NCBI RefSeq assembly: GCF_004563925.1
Contig: NZ_SPNJ01000001.1
Coordinates: forward strand, 372,001-436,000
Source of the DNA: Herbaspirillum sp. 3R11
GTDB taxonomy: Bacteria > Pseudomonadota > Gammaproteobacteria > Burkholderiales > Burkholderiaceae_D
Length of the DNA: 64,000 bases
Reading direction: 5' to 3'
Shown: in pieces, positions 54,151 to 62,019 of the stretch
Position numbering within the stretch: the stretch's first letter is position 1
Layout: the number at the start of each line of letters is the position of its first letter
Position numbers and translations under genes: made by a program
Notes under the pieces: generated by a model
Database searches by the model: none
What the model saw: the letters and a program-made list of their open reading frames with translations, nothing else
Told to the model about the DNA's origin: nothing

Positions 54151-55044
54151 ATGAACAAGCTGCGACAACTCGATCTCAATCTGCTGGTGACGCTGGATGT
54201 GCTGCTGTCCGAGCACAATGTCACGCGTGCGGCGCAGCGGCTCAACTTCTCCCAGCCGTCGGTCAGCGTGCATCTGGCCAAGCTGCGCGAAATATTCGGC
54301 GATCCATTGCTGTTGCCGGGACCACGCGGCATGCAACCCACCGCACGCGCCGAAGAATTGCGCGAACCGCTGCGTGAAGCCTTGCAGGCGCTCGAGCGTG
54401 CGGTGGCGCCGGGTGCTGGATTCGATCCCGCCACTGCGGACAATACCTGGCGCATCGCCGCTACTGATGCCACCGAAACGGCGGTGTTGCTGCCGGCCTT
54501 GCCAGGATTGCGCGCCGCCGCGCCCGGTACGCGCCTTGCGGTGGTTGAACTGGCGCCCACGCGCATCGCGCGGCAGGCGGAGCAGGGCGAGATCGACCTG
54601 GCCTTCCACACCAGCCATGACGCGCCGCCGGGCATGCGACAGCGCGTGCTGTTCCGCGAGCGCTATGTTCTGGTCGGTCGCAGCGGGCATCCAAAATTAC
54701 GTCGCAAACCGACTCCGGCGCAGTTCTGCGCGCTGGAGCACGTGATCGTGTCGCCGGATGGCGGCGGCTTTCGCGGCGTTACCGACGACGCGCTGGCGGC
54801 TGTTGGACTGACGCGTCGCGTGGCATTGTCGGTGCCGCATTTTCTGTTCATGATGTCGGTGCTGGCCAATACCGACATGGTGGCGATGGTGCCGTCGCGC
54901 CTGATGCGAGGATCGGCGGCGCTGCAGGTGGTTGAGCCTCCCTTCGACGTCGCCGGTTATGACATGGCGATGCTGTGGCATGAGCGTTCGCATCGCGATC
55001 CGGCGCATCAATGGTTGCGCGATCATCTGGTCAATTCGATCTGA
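54151..55044 (+). CDS. LysR-family transcriptional regulator
   Basis: 297 aa. N-terminal winged helix (LRQLDLNLLVTLDVLLSEHNVTRAAQRLNFSQPSVSVHL, residues 4-42) and a substrate-binding domain (about 90-290) of NodD/NahR-like subtype. Probably regulates the divergent quinone reductase gene and itself. The inducer is unknown. Confidence 0.93.
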   Translation: MNKLRQLDLNLLVTLDVLLSEHNVTRAAQRLNFSQPSVSVHLAKLREIFGDPLLLPGPRGMQPTARAEELREPLREALQALERAVAPGAGFDPATADNTWRIAATDATETAVLLPALPGLRAAAPGTRLAVVELAPTRIARQAEQGEIDLAFHTSHDAPPGMRQRVLFRERYVLVGRSGHPKLRRKPTPAQFCALEHVIVSPDGGGFRGVTDDALAAVGLTRRVALSVPHFLFMMSVLANTDMVAMVPSRLMRGSAALQVVEPPFDVAGYDMAMLWHERSHRDPAHQWLRDHLVNSI

Positions 55045-55116
55045 TCACAGTCAGTCGTGATTCGGCTAGACTGCGGGCCATCACGATTTTTCTTACCCGA
55101 TACCTGTTGAAATTTG

Positions 55117-56040
55117 ATGAATAGAAAGAAAGCCACACTCATCGGACTTACCGCCGTCGTCCTTTGGAGTTCCATCGTTGGATTGATCCGCAGCGTCAGC
55201 GAGTATTTCGGCGCCACTGCCGGCGCGGCAATGATTTACAGCGTTGCGTCCTTGTTTTTACTGTGCTCGGTCGGTGTTCCAAAACTCAGTTCTTTCCCCA
55301 AGAAATACCTGCTGTGGGGAAGCCTCCTGTTTGTGACCTATGAGCTATGCCTCTCCCTGTCCATCGGCTATGCCAACTCGGGCAGGCAGGCCATTGAAGT
55401 GGGGATGGTCAATTATCTGTGGCCGACATTTACGCTCGTCGCCGCAATTGCTTTCGGCAAGCAGAGGGCGACCCTGCTGGTCCTTCCCGGCCTGGTTCTT
55501 TCGATTGTCGGTATCGGTTGGGTGGTGGGCGGCGATCAGGGACTGGACGTCCTCGGCATGCTCACCAACGTCAAAGAAAATCCGCTCAGCTACGGCCTGG
55601 CGTTTGCAGGGGCGCTTGTCTGGGCGGCATATTGCACCGTCACGACCAATGTCGCGAAGGGGAAAAACGGCGTGACGCTGTTCTTCATTCTTGTTTCACT
55701 GGCGCTGTGGGTGAAATTCTTCCTGGAGGACCACGGCCCTATTTCCTTCAGCACGCCGGCGGTGGTCTATCTGCTCCTGGCGGCGGCAGCGATGGGATTC
55801 GGCTATGCGGCGTGGAATGTCGGAATCCTGCACGGCAATGTCACCGTGCTGGCGGGATCGTCTTACTTCATTCCTGTTTTCTCGTCGGCGCTGTCCGCCG
55901 TCTTGCTGCATGCACCGCTGCCGAAATCGTTTTGGATTGGGGCATTGCTGGTGTGCGCAGGCTCGATACTGTGCTGGCGTGCAACCGCGGCCGCGAGCCC
56001 TTCAGCGGCGCAAGCAAACGTTGCCGCAGACCGCACCTGA
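55117..56040 (+). CDS. yddG: YddG-type aromatic amino acid exporter (EamA)
   Basis: 307 aa from the ATG at 55117; a TTG directly before is in frame. Ten hydrophobic segments in two EamA repeats. Close to E. coli YddG throughout: KATLIGLTAVVLWSSIVGLIR, AIEVGMVNYLWPTFT, AYCTVTTNVAKG and YAAWNVGILHGNVTVLA. YddG exports aromatic amino acids and related compounds such as paraquat. It follows the LysR gene by 72 bp on the same strand. Confidence 0.93.
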   Translation: MNRKKATLIGLTAVVLWSSIVGLIRSVSEYFGATAGAAMIYSVASLFLLCSVGVPKLSSFPKKYLLWGSLLFVTYELCLSLSIGYANSGRQAIEVGMVNYLWPTFTLVAAIAFGKQRATLLVLPGLVLSIVGIGWVVGGDQGLDVLGMLTNVKENPLSYGLAFAGALVWAAYCTVTTNVAKGKNGVTLFFILVSLALWVKFFLEDHGPISFSTPAVVYLLLAAAAMGFGYAAWNVGILHGNVTVLAGSSYFIPVFSSALSAVLLHAPLPKSFWIGALLVCAGSILCWRATAAASPSAAQANVAADRT

Positions 56041-56078
56041 ACGGAGGCTTCCCGGTTGTCTTCCTGCGTGCGGGATTG

Positions 56079-56315
56079 CTAGAAATTCCCGGTTGCGATC
56101 TTGCGCGCTGCGTGCAGGCGCGCAAGATCGATTGCCTGCTCGCGGCTTTGTGCCGGGCGTTCTGACGCGACCGGCTGGCGCTCCAGAACGCGGATGCTGC
56201 GATACGAAGCGGCGCGGCCGCGATAGATGGTCAGGTAAGGCGTCCATGCCGACGCCGACAGGTCGGGGTAGGCTTCGAGCACAATTTCATATTGACCGAT
56301 GACTTCAATCAGCAT
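56079..56315 (-). CDS. Small conserved-looking protein of unknown function
   Basis: 78 aa: a beta-rich first half (LIEVIGQYEIVLEAYPDLS, WTPYLTIYRG) and a helical Ala/Arg-rich end (SREQAIDLARLHAARKIATG). The pattern suits a small stand-alone cytoplasmic protein; no family recognised. A perfect 13-bp inverted repeat (56096-56130) lies inside its 3' coding end. Confidence 0.6.
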   Translation of the reverse strand: MLIEVIGQYEIVLEAYPDLSASAWTPYLTIYRGRAASYRSIRVLERQPVASERPAQSREQAIDLARLHAARKIATGNF

Positions 56316-56790
56316 GTGTTCTCCGTTGGGTGTGGTTGCGTGTGCGCATTGTTTGGAACGTCGAGCTTAGGTGCGCGTTGCCGCCGCCGCCATCCGACCA
56401 AGGTGTGGCTGTGCTCATACCTTGGTTTAATCATCGCCCTTTTCCGACCGTGTTCCGGCTGTACTTCTTCATAGCGCAATCCCTTGCCCGCAAAGGTTTG
56501 CGCGCGATGTCAGTGGTTCTCATTCCCGCGCAACTGTGTTCCTCGCATGTTGCCTCATGTGTGCGTCCAGTGCCGACGCACTTGCTTTTAGACTTGCAGC
56601 AACAGGTCGAATAACGACAAGCGGCGCCAATCCGGCGCAGGCGTCACAGTTCGCCACGGTTCGTCACGGTTCGTCACGCACAGCGAGGACATCAGATGAG
56701 GCTCGAAAATATTTCCATACGGATCAGGCAAGCCATGGCGTTTGCCGTGGTGCTGGCCCGCGTCTCGTGAAAGCCATCGAGCGAGGCGAT
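56316..56790. other. Non-coding gap before the GGDEF-EAL gene
   Basis: No gene recognised, although the frame of the next gene stays open back to 56536. A 10-bp direct repeat, GGTTCGTCAC, occurs in tandem at 56658-56667 and 56668-56677, with a third, degenerate copy at 56648-56657. AT-rich patches near 56395-56470 may hold a promoter. Confidence 0.35.
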
Positions 56791-59541
56791 ATGCGCAGGC
56801 ATCTGTTCCGCCAGGTCGGCTTCAGTCGCAGCATTCTTGAATGGTGTACCTTTGGTGCCGTGCTGGTGTTCACCGCCTTGCTGATCGCCAACTTCATCTG
56901 GGCCGAACGGCGCCTGATCACGGCGTCGGAAACCTCGCGCATGCAGACGCAAGCCCGGATCATTGAAGAGAACCTGTCGCATCAGTTTCAGGGCGTGCGC
57001 AATGCGCTCGACAGCGCGCGTGAAGCGATCGTCGATCCTGCGCGTTGCGGCGGCGACTGCCAGAACCTGCTGCTGCATGCGCTCAAGCGCGCCATGCCTG
57101 GCGTACGCGCGCTGGTGGTGCTCGATGCTGAAGGCAAGATCCGCATGTCGGCCGACGACATGGGCGACCGCCATTTGGACGACCGCGATTTCCTGTCGCA
57201 GATTTCACAGATGTATTCACGCAAGCTGATGTATCTGTCGCAGCCGTTTGAAAACACGCCGGGCGTGTTCAACATCAAGCTGTCGGTGCCGATCCTCGAC
57301 GCCGGCGCGCACAACGTCGGCGCCATCAGCGCCATCCTCAATCCGGAATACTTCGACGCCGTCATGCGTTCGGCGCTGTACGCGGAAGACATGAACAGCG
57401 CCATCACCCAGGAAGACGGCCGCCGCGTGCTGTTCGTACCGGCCAACACTGCAGCGATGCGCTCGCTTGGCGCAGGCGAGGACGACTTCCTGCTGCGCCA
57501 TTTGCGCGGCGGCAATGCCACCAGCGTACTGGTCGGCCTGGGCGGCGACGGCGAGAAGCGCATGGTGGTGCAAAGAAGCGTGGCGCCGGGCGACCTCGGG
57601 CTGGACAAGACCCTGGTCATCAGCCTCACGCGCAGCGTCGACAAACTGCATGCCGGCTGGCACGACCTGGCGATGTCCTACCTGCTGGCGTGGTGCGTCT
57701 TCGCCATGATCGGCTCACTGGCGCTGGCGCTGGTGCAACGGCGTCGGCGCATTGCTCAACATCTTGTGCGTGCGCACGAGGCGCATCAGGCCGAAACCAC
57801 CGAACGCATCGAACTGGCGCTGAGCGGCGCCAACCTCGGTCTGTGGGATTGGGACATCCCCAACGACAGCCGCACCGTCGACGCGCGCGCCAACGCCATG
57901 CTCGGCTATCCGGCCGAGCGCCAGCACAACACGCCCGGCGAATGGCGCAGCCTGGTCAATCCTGAGCATCGCGACGAACTCGACCGAGTGCTGCGCCAGC
58001 ATCTGCACGACAGCAGTCATTCGTTCGAAGCCGAATACCAGATGTGGCATCGCGACGGCCATTGGGTCTGGATCCAGTGCCGCGGCCGCGTGGTGCAGCG
58101 CGATGTGCACGGTCGCGCCCTGCGCATGGTCGGCACGCGCATGGATATCAGCGCGCGCAAACAGGCCGAGGCCGACATTGCACACCTGGCGTTCTACGAC
58201 GGCCTGACCAATCTTCCCAACCGACGCCTGCTGCTGGAACGCCTGGCGCATGCAGTGGCGCGCAGTGAACGCGGCGGTTATCACGGGGCGGTGATCTTCG
58301 TCGACCTCGACAACTTCAAATCACTCAATGACACCATGGGCCACGACATGGGTGACCAGTTGCTGGGCCTGGTGGCGCGCCGCCTCACGCAAGTGACGCG
58401 TGAAGTGGATACCGTGGCGCGCCTAGGCGGTGACGAATTCGTGATCCTGCTGGATGACCTTGGCGCTTCCCCCGAAGAAGCAGGCAACAACGCCGAGTTC
58501 GTTTGCCGCAAGGTGCTGGCCGCGCTCAACGCCGGCTATGCGCTCGGCGCCTATGAATTGCGCAGCACGCCCAGCATCGGCGTGGTGATGTTCGGAGGCG
58601 GCGAACACACCGTCAACGACCTGCTGCGGCAGGCCGACATGGCGATGTACGAAGCCAAGGCGGCAGGGCGCAATACTTTCCGTTTTTTCGATCCGCGCAT
58701 GCAGGAAGCGCTCGACGAAATCGCCATGCTGGAAACCGACCTGCGGCATGCCTTGGCGCGCAAGGAATTGCTGTTGCACTACCAGCCCATCGTTGACAAC
58801 GACGGTCGCCTGAGCGGCGTCGAGGCGCTGATGCGCTGGCGGCATCCGCAGCGCGGGCTGGTGTTTCCCGGCACCTTCATTACCCAGGCCGAAAAGTCCG
58901 GCATCATCGTCGAGTTCGGCGAGTGGGCGCTGGAAACCGCCTGCGAACAACTGGTGCAATGGTCGGCGCGTCGCGATACCGCGCACCTGACGATCGCCGT
59001 CAACGTCAGCGCGCGCCAGTTCCGCCAGCCGGAATTCACCCAGCGCATCCTGCAGATCATCGAGCGCACCGGCGCCAATCCGCGTCGCCTCAAGCTGGAA
59101 TTGACCGAGAGCATGCTGCTGACCGACGTCGAAGACCTGATCCACAAAATGAGCATGCTGAAGACGCATGGCGTCGGCTTCTCGCTGGACGATTTCGGTA
59201 CCGGTTATTCGTCGCTGAGCTATCTGAAGAAGCTGCCGATTGACCAGTTGAAGATCGACCGCTCGTTCGTCCAGGACATGCTGCTGACGCCGCACGCGTC
59301 ATCGATCGTCCGCACCATCGTCAATCTGGCGCAGAGTATGGGGCTGCAAGTGGTGGCGGAGGGGGTGGAGACGGCGGAGCAATGGGCGGCGCTGAAGAAG
59401 ATCGGCTGTGGCAACTTCCAGGGCTATCTGTTTGCTCGTCCCGGCACGATCGGTGACCTGCGGCATTGGTTCGCCGCGGTGGACGATACAGCGTCGAGCG
59501 TGCGTTCGTCTCACCTGAGTTTGGTCAATCCGGTTCCCTGA
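56791..59541 (+). CDS. Cache-PAS-GGDEF-EAL cyclic di-GMP protein
   Basis: 916 aa from the ATG at 56791 (GAGG nearby); the upstream 85 open codons lack family features. A transmembrane segment at about 20-38, a periplasmic sensor of Cache type (about 45-290), a second segment at about 291-315, PAS/PAC (about 337-457), GGDEF (active site GGDEF at 546-550 with I-site REVD just before), and EAL (EAL at 678-680). The EAL domain keeps NVSARQF, ELTES, DDFGTGYSS, KIDRSFV and VAEGVET, so both synthesis and breakdown of cyclic di-GMP look possible. Its end overlaps the convergent MocR gene by 31 bp. Confidence 0.92.
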   Translation: MRRHLFRQVGFSRSILEWCTFGAVLVFTALLIANFIWAERRLITASETSRMQTQARIIEENLSHQFQGVRNALDSAREAIVDPARCGGDCQNLLLHALKRAMPGVRALVVLDAEGKIRMSADDMGDRHLDDRDFLSQISQMYSRKLMYLSQPFENTPGVFNIKLSVPILDAGAHNVGAISAILNPEYFDAVMRSALYAEDMNSAITQEDGRRVLFVPANTAAMRSLGAGEDDFLLRHLRGGNATSVLVGLGGDGEKRMVVQRSVAPGDLGLDKTLVISLTRSVDKLHAGWHDLAMSYLLAWCVFAMIGSLALALVQRRRRIAQHLVRAHEAHQAETTERIELALSGANLGLWDWDIPNDSRTVDARANAMLGYPAERQHNTPGEWRSLVNPEHRDELDRVLRQHLHDSSHSFEAEYQMWHRDGHWVWIQCRGRVVQRDVHGRALRMVGTRMDISARKQAEADIAHLAFYDGLTNLPNRRLLLERLAHAVARSERGGYHGAVIFVDLDNFKSLNDTMGHDMGDQLLGLVARRLTQVTREVDTVARLGGDEFVILLDDLGASPEEAGNNAEFVCRKVLAALNAGYALGAYELRSTPSIGVVMFGGGEHTVNDLLRQADMAMYEAKAAGRNTFRFFDPRMQEALDEIAMLETDLRHALARKELLLHYQPIVDNDGRLSGVEALMRWRHPQRGLVFPGTFITQAEKSGIIVEFGEWALETACEQLVQWSARRDTAHLTIAVNVSARQFRQPEFTQRILQIIERTGANPRRLKLELTESMLLTDVEDLIHKMSMLKTHGVGFSLDDFGTGYSSLSYLKKLPIDQLKIDRSFVQDMLLTPHASSIVRTIVNLAQSMGLQVVAEGVETAEQWAALKKIGCGNFQGYLFARPGTIGDLRHWFAAVDDTASSVRSSHLSLVNPVP

Positions 59542-61052
59542 ACAGCTGCGCGCGGCCGGGAAGCTTTTGGCAGGGCAGCCGGAGGTGTTGCAGCAATGGA
59601 CCTTACTGCATTCAATTGTGTGGCAATGCCGCCGAGCGTTTGTACTGCGGCTTCCAGTCTCGGACTCCAGGGAAAGCTGCAGTTCAGGCGCAGGCAATTG
59701 CGGAACTGTTCGTCGATGCTGAACATGGTGCCGGGCGCGATGCTGATGCCCTCGCCGTGGCCGCGCGAATACAGTTCCAGCGCGTCGATATGCGCGGGCA
59801 TGACAACCCACAGCAGATAGCCGCCGGTAGGGTGCGACACGCGGGTGCCGGCCGGGAAGAAGCGCAGCACCGCTGCGCTCATGATGCGCACTTGTTGGGC
59901 GTAGGTCTTGCGCAGGCGGCGCAGGTGGTAGTCGTAACCTTCGTTCTTGAGGTAGTCGGCGATCGCCATCTGCGGCGTCGACGGCGTCGTCACTGTGTTG
60001 AGGAATTTGAGACCTTCGATACTTTCGCGATAGCGTCCCGGCAGGGTCCAGCCGATGCGCGGTTCGGCCGTCAGGCTTTTCGAGAAAGAGCTGCAGTACA
60101 GCACCAGTCCGGCGCGGTCGAAAGCCTTCAGCGATTTGGGACGCTGCTCGTCGAAGTGCAGTTCACCGTAGACATCGTTCTCGATGAGGGGAAGGTCATG
60201 TCTGCGCATCATCTCCACCAGCATCTTCTTGCGCTGCTCGGGCATGACGAAGCCGAGTGGATTCTGGAAATTCGGCATGACGATGCAAGCCACGATGCCC
60301 TCGGCGGCGATGGCTTCTTCCAGTGCGTCGATATCGATGCCGGTCTCGGGATCGGTGGCGATCGGCACGGCGCGCATACCCATCCGGGCGATGGCATGCA
60401 ACACGGCGTAGTAGGCCGGCGCCTCCACGGCGATGGCGTCGCCGCTCCTGGCGACCGCTTGCAGGCACAGGTTGATGGCTTCGGTGGCGCCTTCGGTGAT
60501 GATGATTTCGGCGGCGTCGATTGCCAGCCCGGTTTCAAGATGGCGACGGGCGATTTGCCGGATCAGTTCGGGATGGCCGGGCGGCAGCGCACCGATCAGT
60601 TCCTGGCGTTCGCGGCGTTTGTAGAGGCCACGCGCGAGCTGGCTGATCCTGGCCTCGGGAAACAGCGACGGGTCGGGATAGGGCGAGCCGAGCGGCACCG
60701 AATTCTGGCAATTGATCATGCGCAGGTTGGACAGCACCAGTGCGTACGACGACAGGTTTTCCGCCGTCGGCTGTATAGCCGGCGGGCGCGAGGGCGATGT
60801 CGAGGATGCGGCGTCCTGTTGGCCGGCGCGCACGAAGTAGCCCGACTGCGGCCGGCTCTCGATCACGCCGCGGCTCTCCAGCAACAGGTAGGCGCGGATC
60901 ACGGTGGAGATGCTGAGATTGTGTTGCTGGCTGGTGCGTCGGACCGACGGGATCTTTTCGCCCTCGTGCATGACGCCGCGGGCGATTTGTTCTCTGATGG
61001 TTTCCGCGAGCGTTTCGTATAGCTTCATGGTGTTTTCCCCGAGATGCTTCAT
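59511..61052 (-). CDS. MocR-type GntR/aminotransferase regulator
   Basis: 513 aa. An N-terminal GntR winged helix (EGEKIPSVRRTSQQHNLSISTVIRAYLLLESRG, about 30-62) is linked to a fold-type I aminotransferase domain with the PLP Lys in SSFSKSLTAEPRIGW near 333. Many MocR proteins activate metabolic genes such as those for PLP, GABA or taurine using PLP as effector. Divergent from a flavin reductase-like gene with palindromes between. A second Met is 8 codons downstream. Confidence 0.92.
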   Translation of the reverse strand: MKHLGENTMKLYETLAETIREQIARGVMHEGEKIPSVRRTSQQHNLSISTVIRAYLLLESRGVIESRPQSGYFVRAGQQDAASSTSPSRPPAIQPTAENLSSYALVLSNLRMINCQNSVPLGSPYPDPSLFPEARISQLARGLYKRRERQELIGALPPGHPELIRQIARRHLETGLAIDAAEIIITEGATEAINLCLQAVARSGDAIAVEAPAYYAVLHAIARMGMRAVPIATDPETGIDIDALEEAIAAEGIVACIVMPNFQNPLGFVMPEQRKKMLVEMMRRHDLPLIENDVYGELHFDEQRPKSLKAFDRAGLVLYCSSFSKSLTAEPRIGWTLPGRYRESIEGLKFLNTVTTPSTPQMAIADYLKNEGYDYHLRRLRKTYAQQVRIMSAAVLRFFPAGTRVSHPTGGYLLWVVMPAHIDALELYSRGHGEGISIAPGTMFSIDEQFRNCLRLNCSFPWSPRLEAAVQTLGGIATQLNAVRSIAATPPAALPKASRPRAAVQGTGLTKLR

Positions 61053-61095
61053 TGCACCCTTTTTCCATGTTATGTCGCCGACTGCCGTCCGCCAA

Positions 61096-61140
61096 TCATA
61101 CGAGAGTATGAGCGCGTTTTATTGTATTTCCGGCCGGAAA
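61096..61140. promoter_or_regulatory. Candidate MocR operators
   Basis: Between the divergent MocR and flavin-reductase genes lie TCATAC-GAGA-GTATGA (61096-61111) and the perfect 14-bp palindrome TTTCCGGCCGGAAA (61127-61140). Centres are about 30 bp apart, close to three helical turns. Which one MocR binds cannot be told. Confidence 0.5.
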
Positions 61141-61212
61141 GGCTGCCCCTGTCCGCTTTTCCGGATCAGACGATAATACAGATTTTCCGAAATCCACCTT
61201 CAAGTAAATGAC

Positions 61213-61800
61213 ATGAACGAACATATATCCGCAGTTGAACTCGGCAAAGCCTACCGCTTGTTGAATCACGGTCCGACGGTGCTGGTGTCGGCCGAACATG
61301 GCGGCACCGTCAACGTCATGGCGGCGGCCTGGGCTTGCGCACTGGATTTCGCCCCGCCCAAGGTGACGGTGGTGCTGGACAAGGCCACCGCCACGCGCGC
61401 GCTGGTGGAGCAGAGCGGCTTCTTTGTGTTGCAGGTGCCCAACGCCGCTCAGTTGGAGCTGACCCAGGCGGTCGGCAGCACCAGCTTGTCGGAAGCGCCG
61501 GACAAGCTCGGCCGCTGCGGCGTGGAGTTATTCCGGGCGGAAGGTCACGACCAGCCGCTGGTGGCAGGCTGCTCCGCGTGGCTGGTATGTCGCCTGATCC
61601 CGGAGCCGCACAACCAGAACACCTACGACCTGTTCATCGGCGAAGTCGTCGGCGCCTGGGCCGACACGCGGGTTTTCCGCGACGGCCACTGGCGCTTCGA
61701 AGACGCGGGTCCGGAATGGCGCAGCCTGCACTACATTGCCGGCGGGAATTACTACGCCATAGGCGAACCTCTGCGTGCCGCAGGAGGCGAAGCGGCGTAA
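61213..61800 (+). CDS. Flavin reductase-like domain protein
   Basis: 195 aa, FMN-binding split-barrel family: PTVLVSAEHGGTVNVMAAAWACALDFAPPKVTVVL near 19-55 and the TRALVEQSGFFVLQVPNA segment near 59-77. Relatives reduce flavin for partner monooxygenases or are FMN-binding proteins. Divergent from the MocR gene and probably its target. No two-component monooxygenase gene is adjacent. Confidence 0.88.
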   Translation: MNEHISAVELGKAYRLLNHGPTVLVSAEHGGTVNVMAAAWACALDFAPPKVTVVLDKATATRALVEQSGFFVLQVPNAAQLELTQAVGSTSLSEAPDKLGRCGVELFRAEGHDQPLVAGCSAWLVCRLIPEPHNQNTYDLFIGEVVGAWADTRVFRDGHWRFEDAGPEWRSLHYIAGGNYYAIGEPLRAAGGEAA

Positions 61801-62019
61801 CCCCGCCCGCGTCGATCACTTCGCTTTGTCCTACACGGTAATCAGTGTTTCTCGACCTGCTCTTTTGCAGCCGGTTTGGAGATACTCCTCAGCGCCGGGA
61901 GGAACATTGTTGTCATCAGTACATGTGCTGTGGCAACCTGTGACGTCAGCAGGGGGGCGGCAAACATTCATCAGAAATGAATCGGGAAATGGCTCTTGGA
62001 CACCAATAATAATCAACCA

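Noticed and set aside
59466-61022. Plus-strand 518-codon frame opposite the MocR gene
   Set aside because: Antisense shadow; the minus strand has the GntR helix and PLP Lys of MocR.
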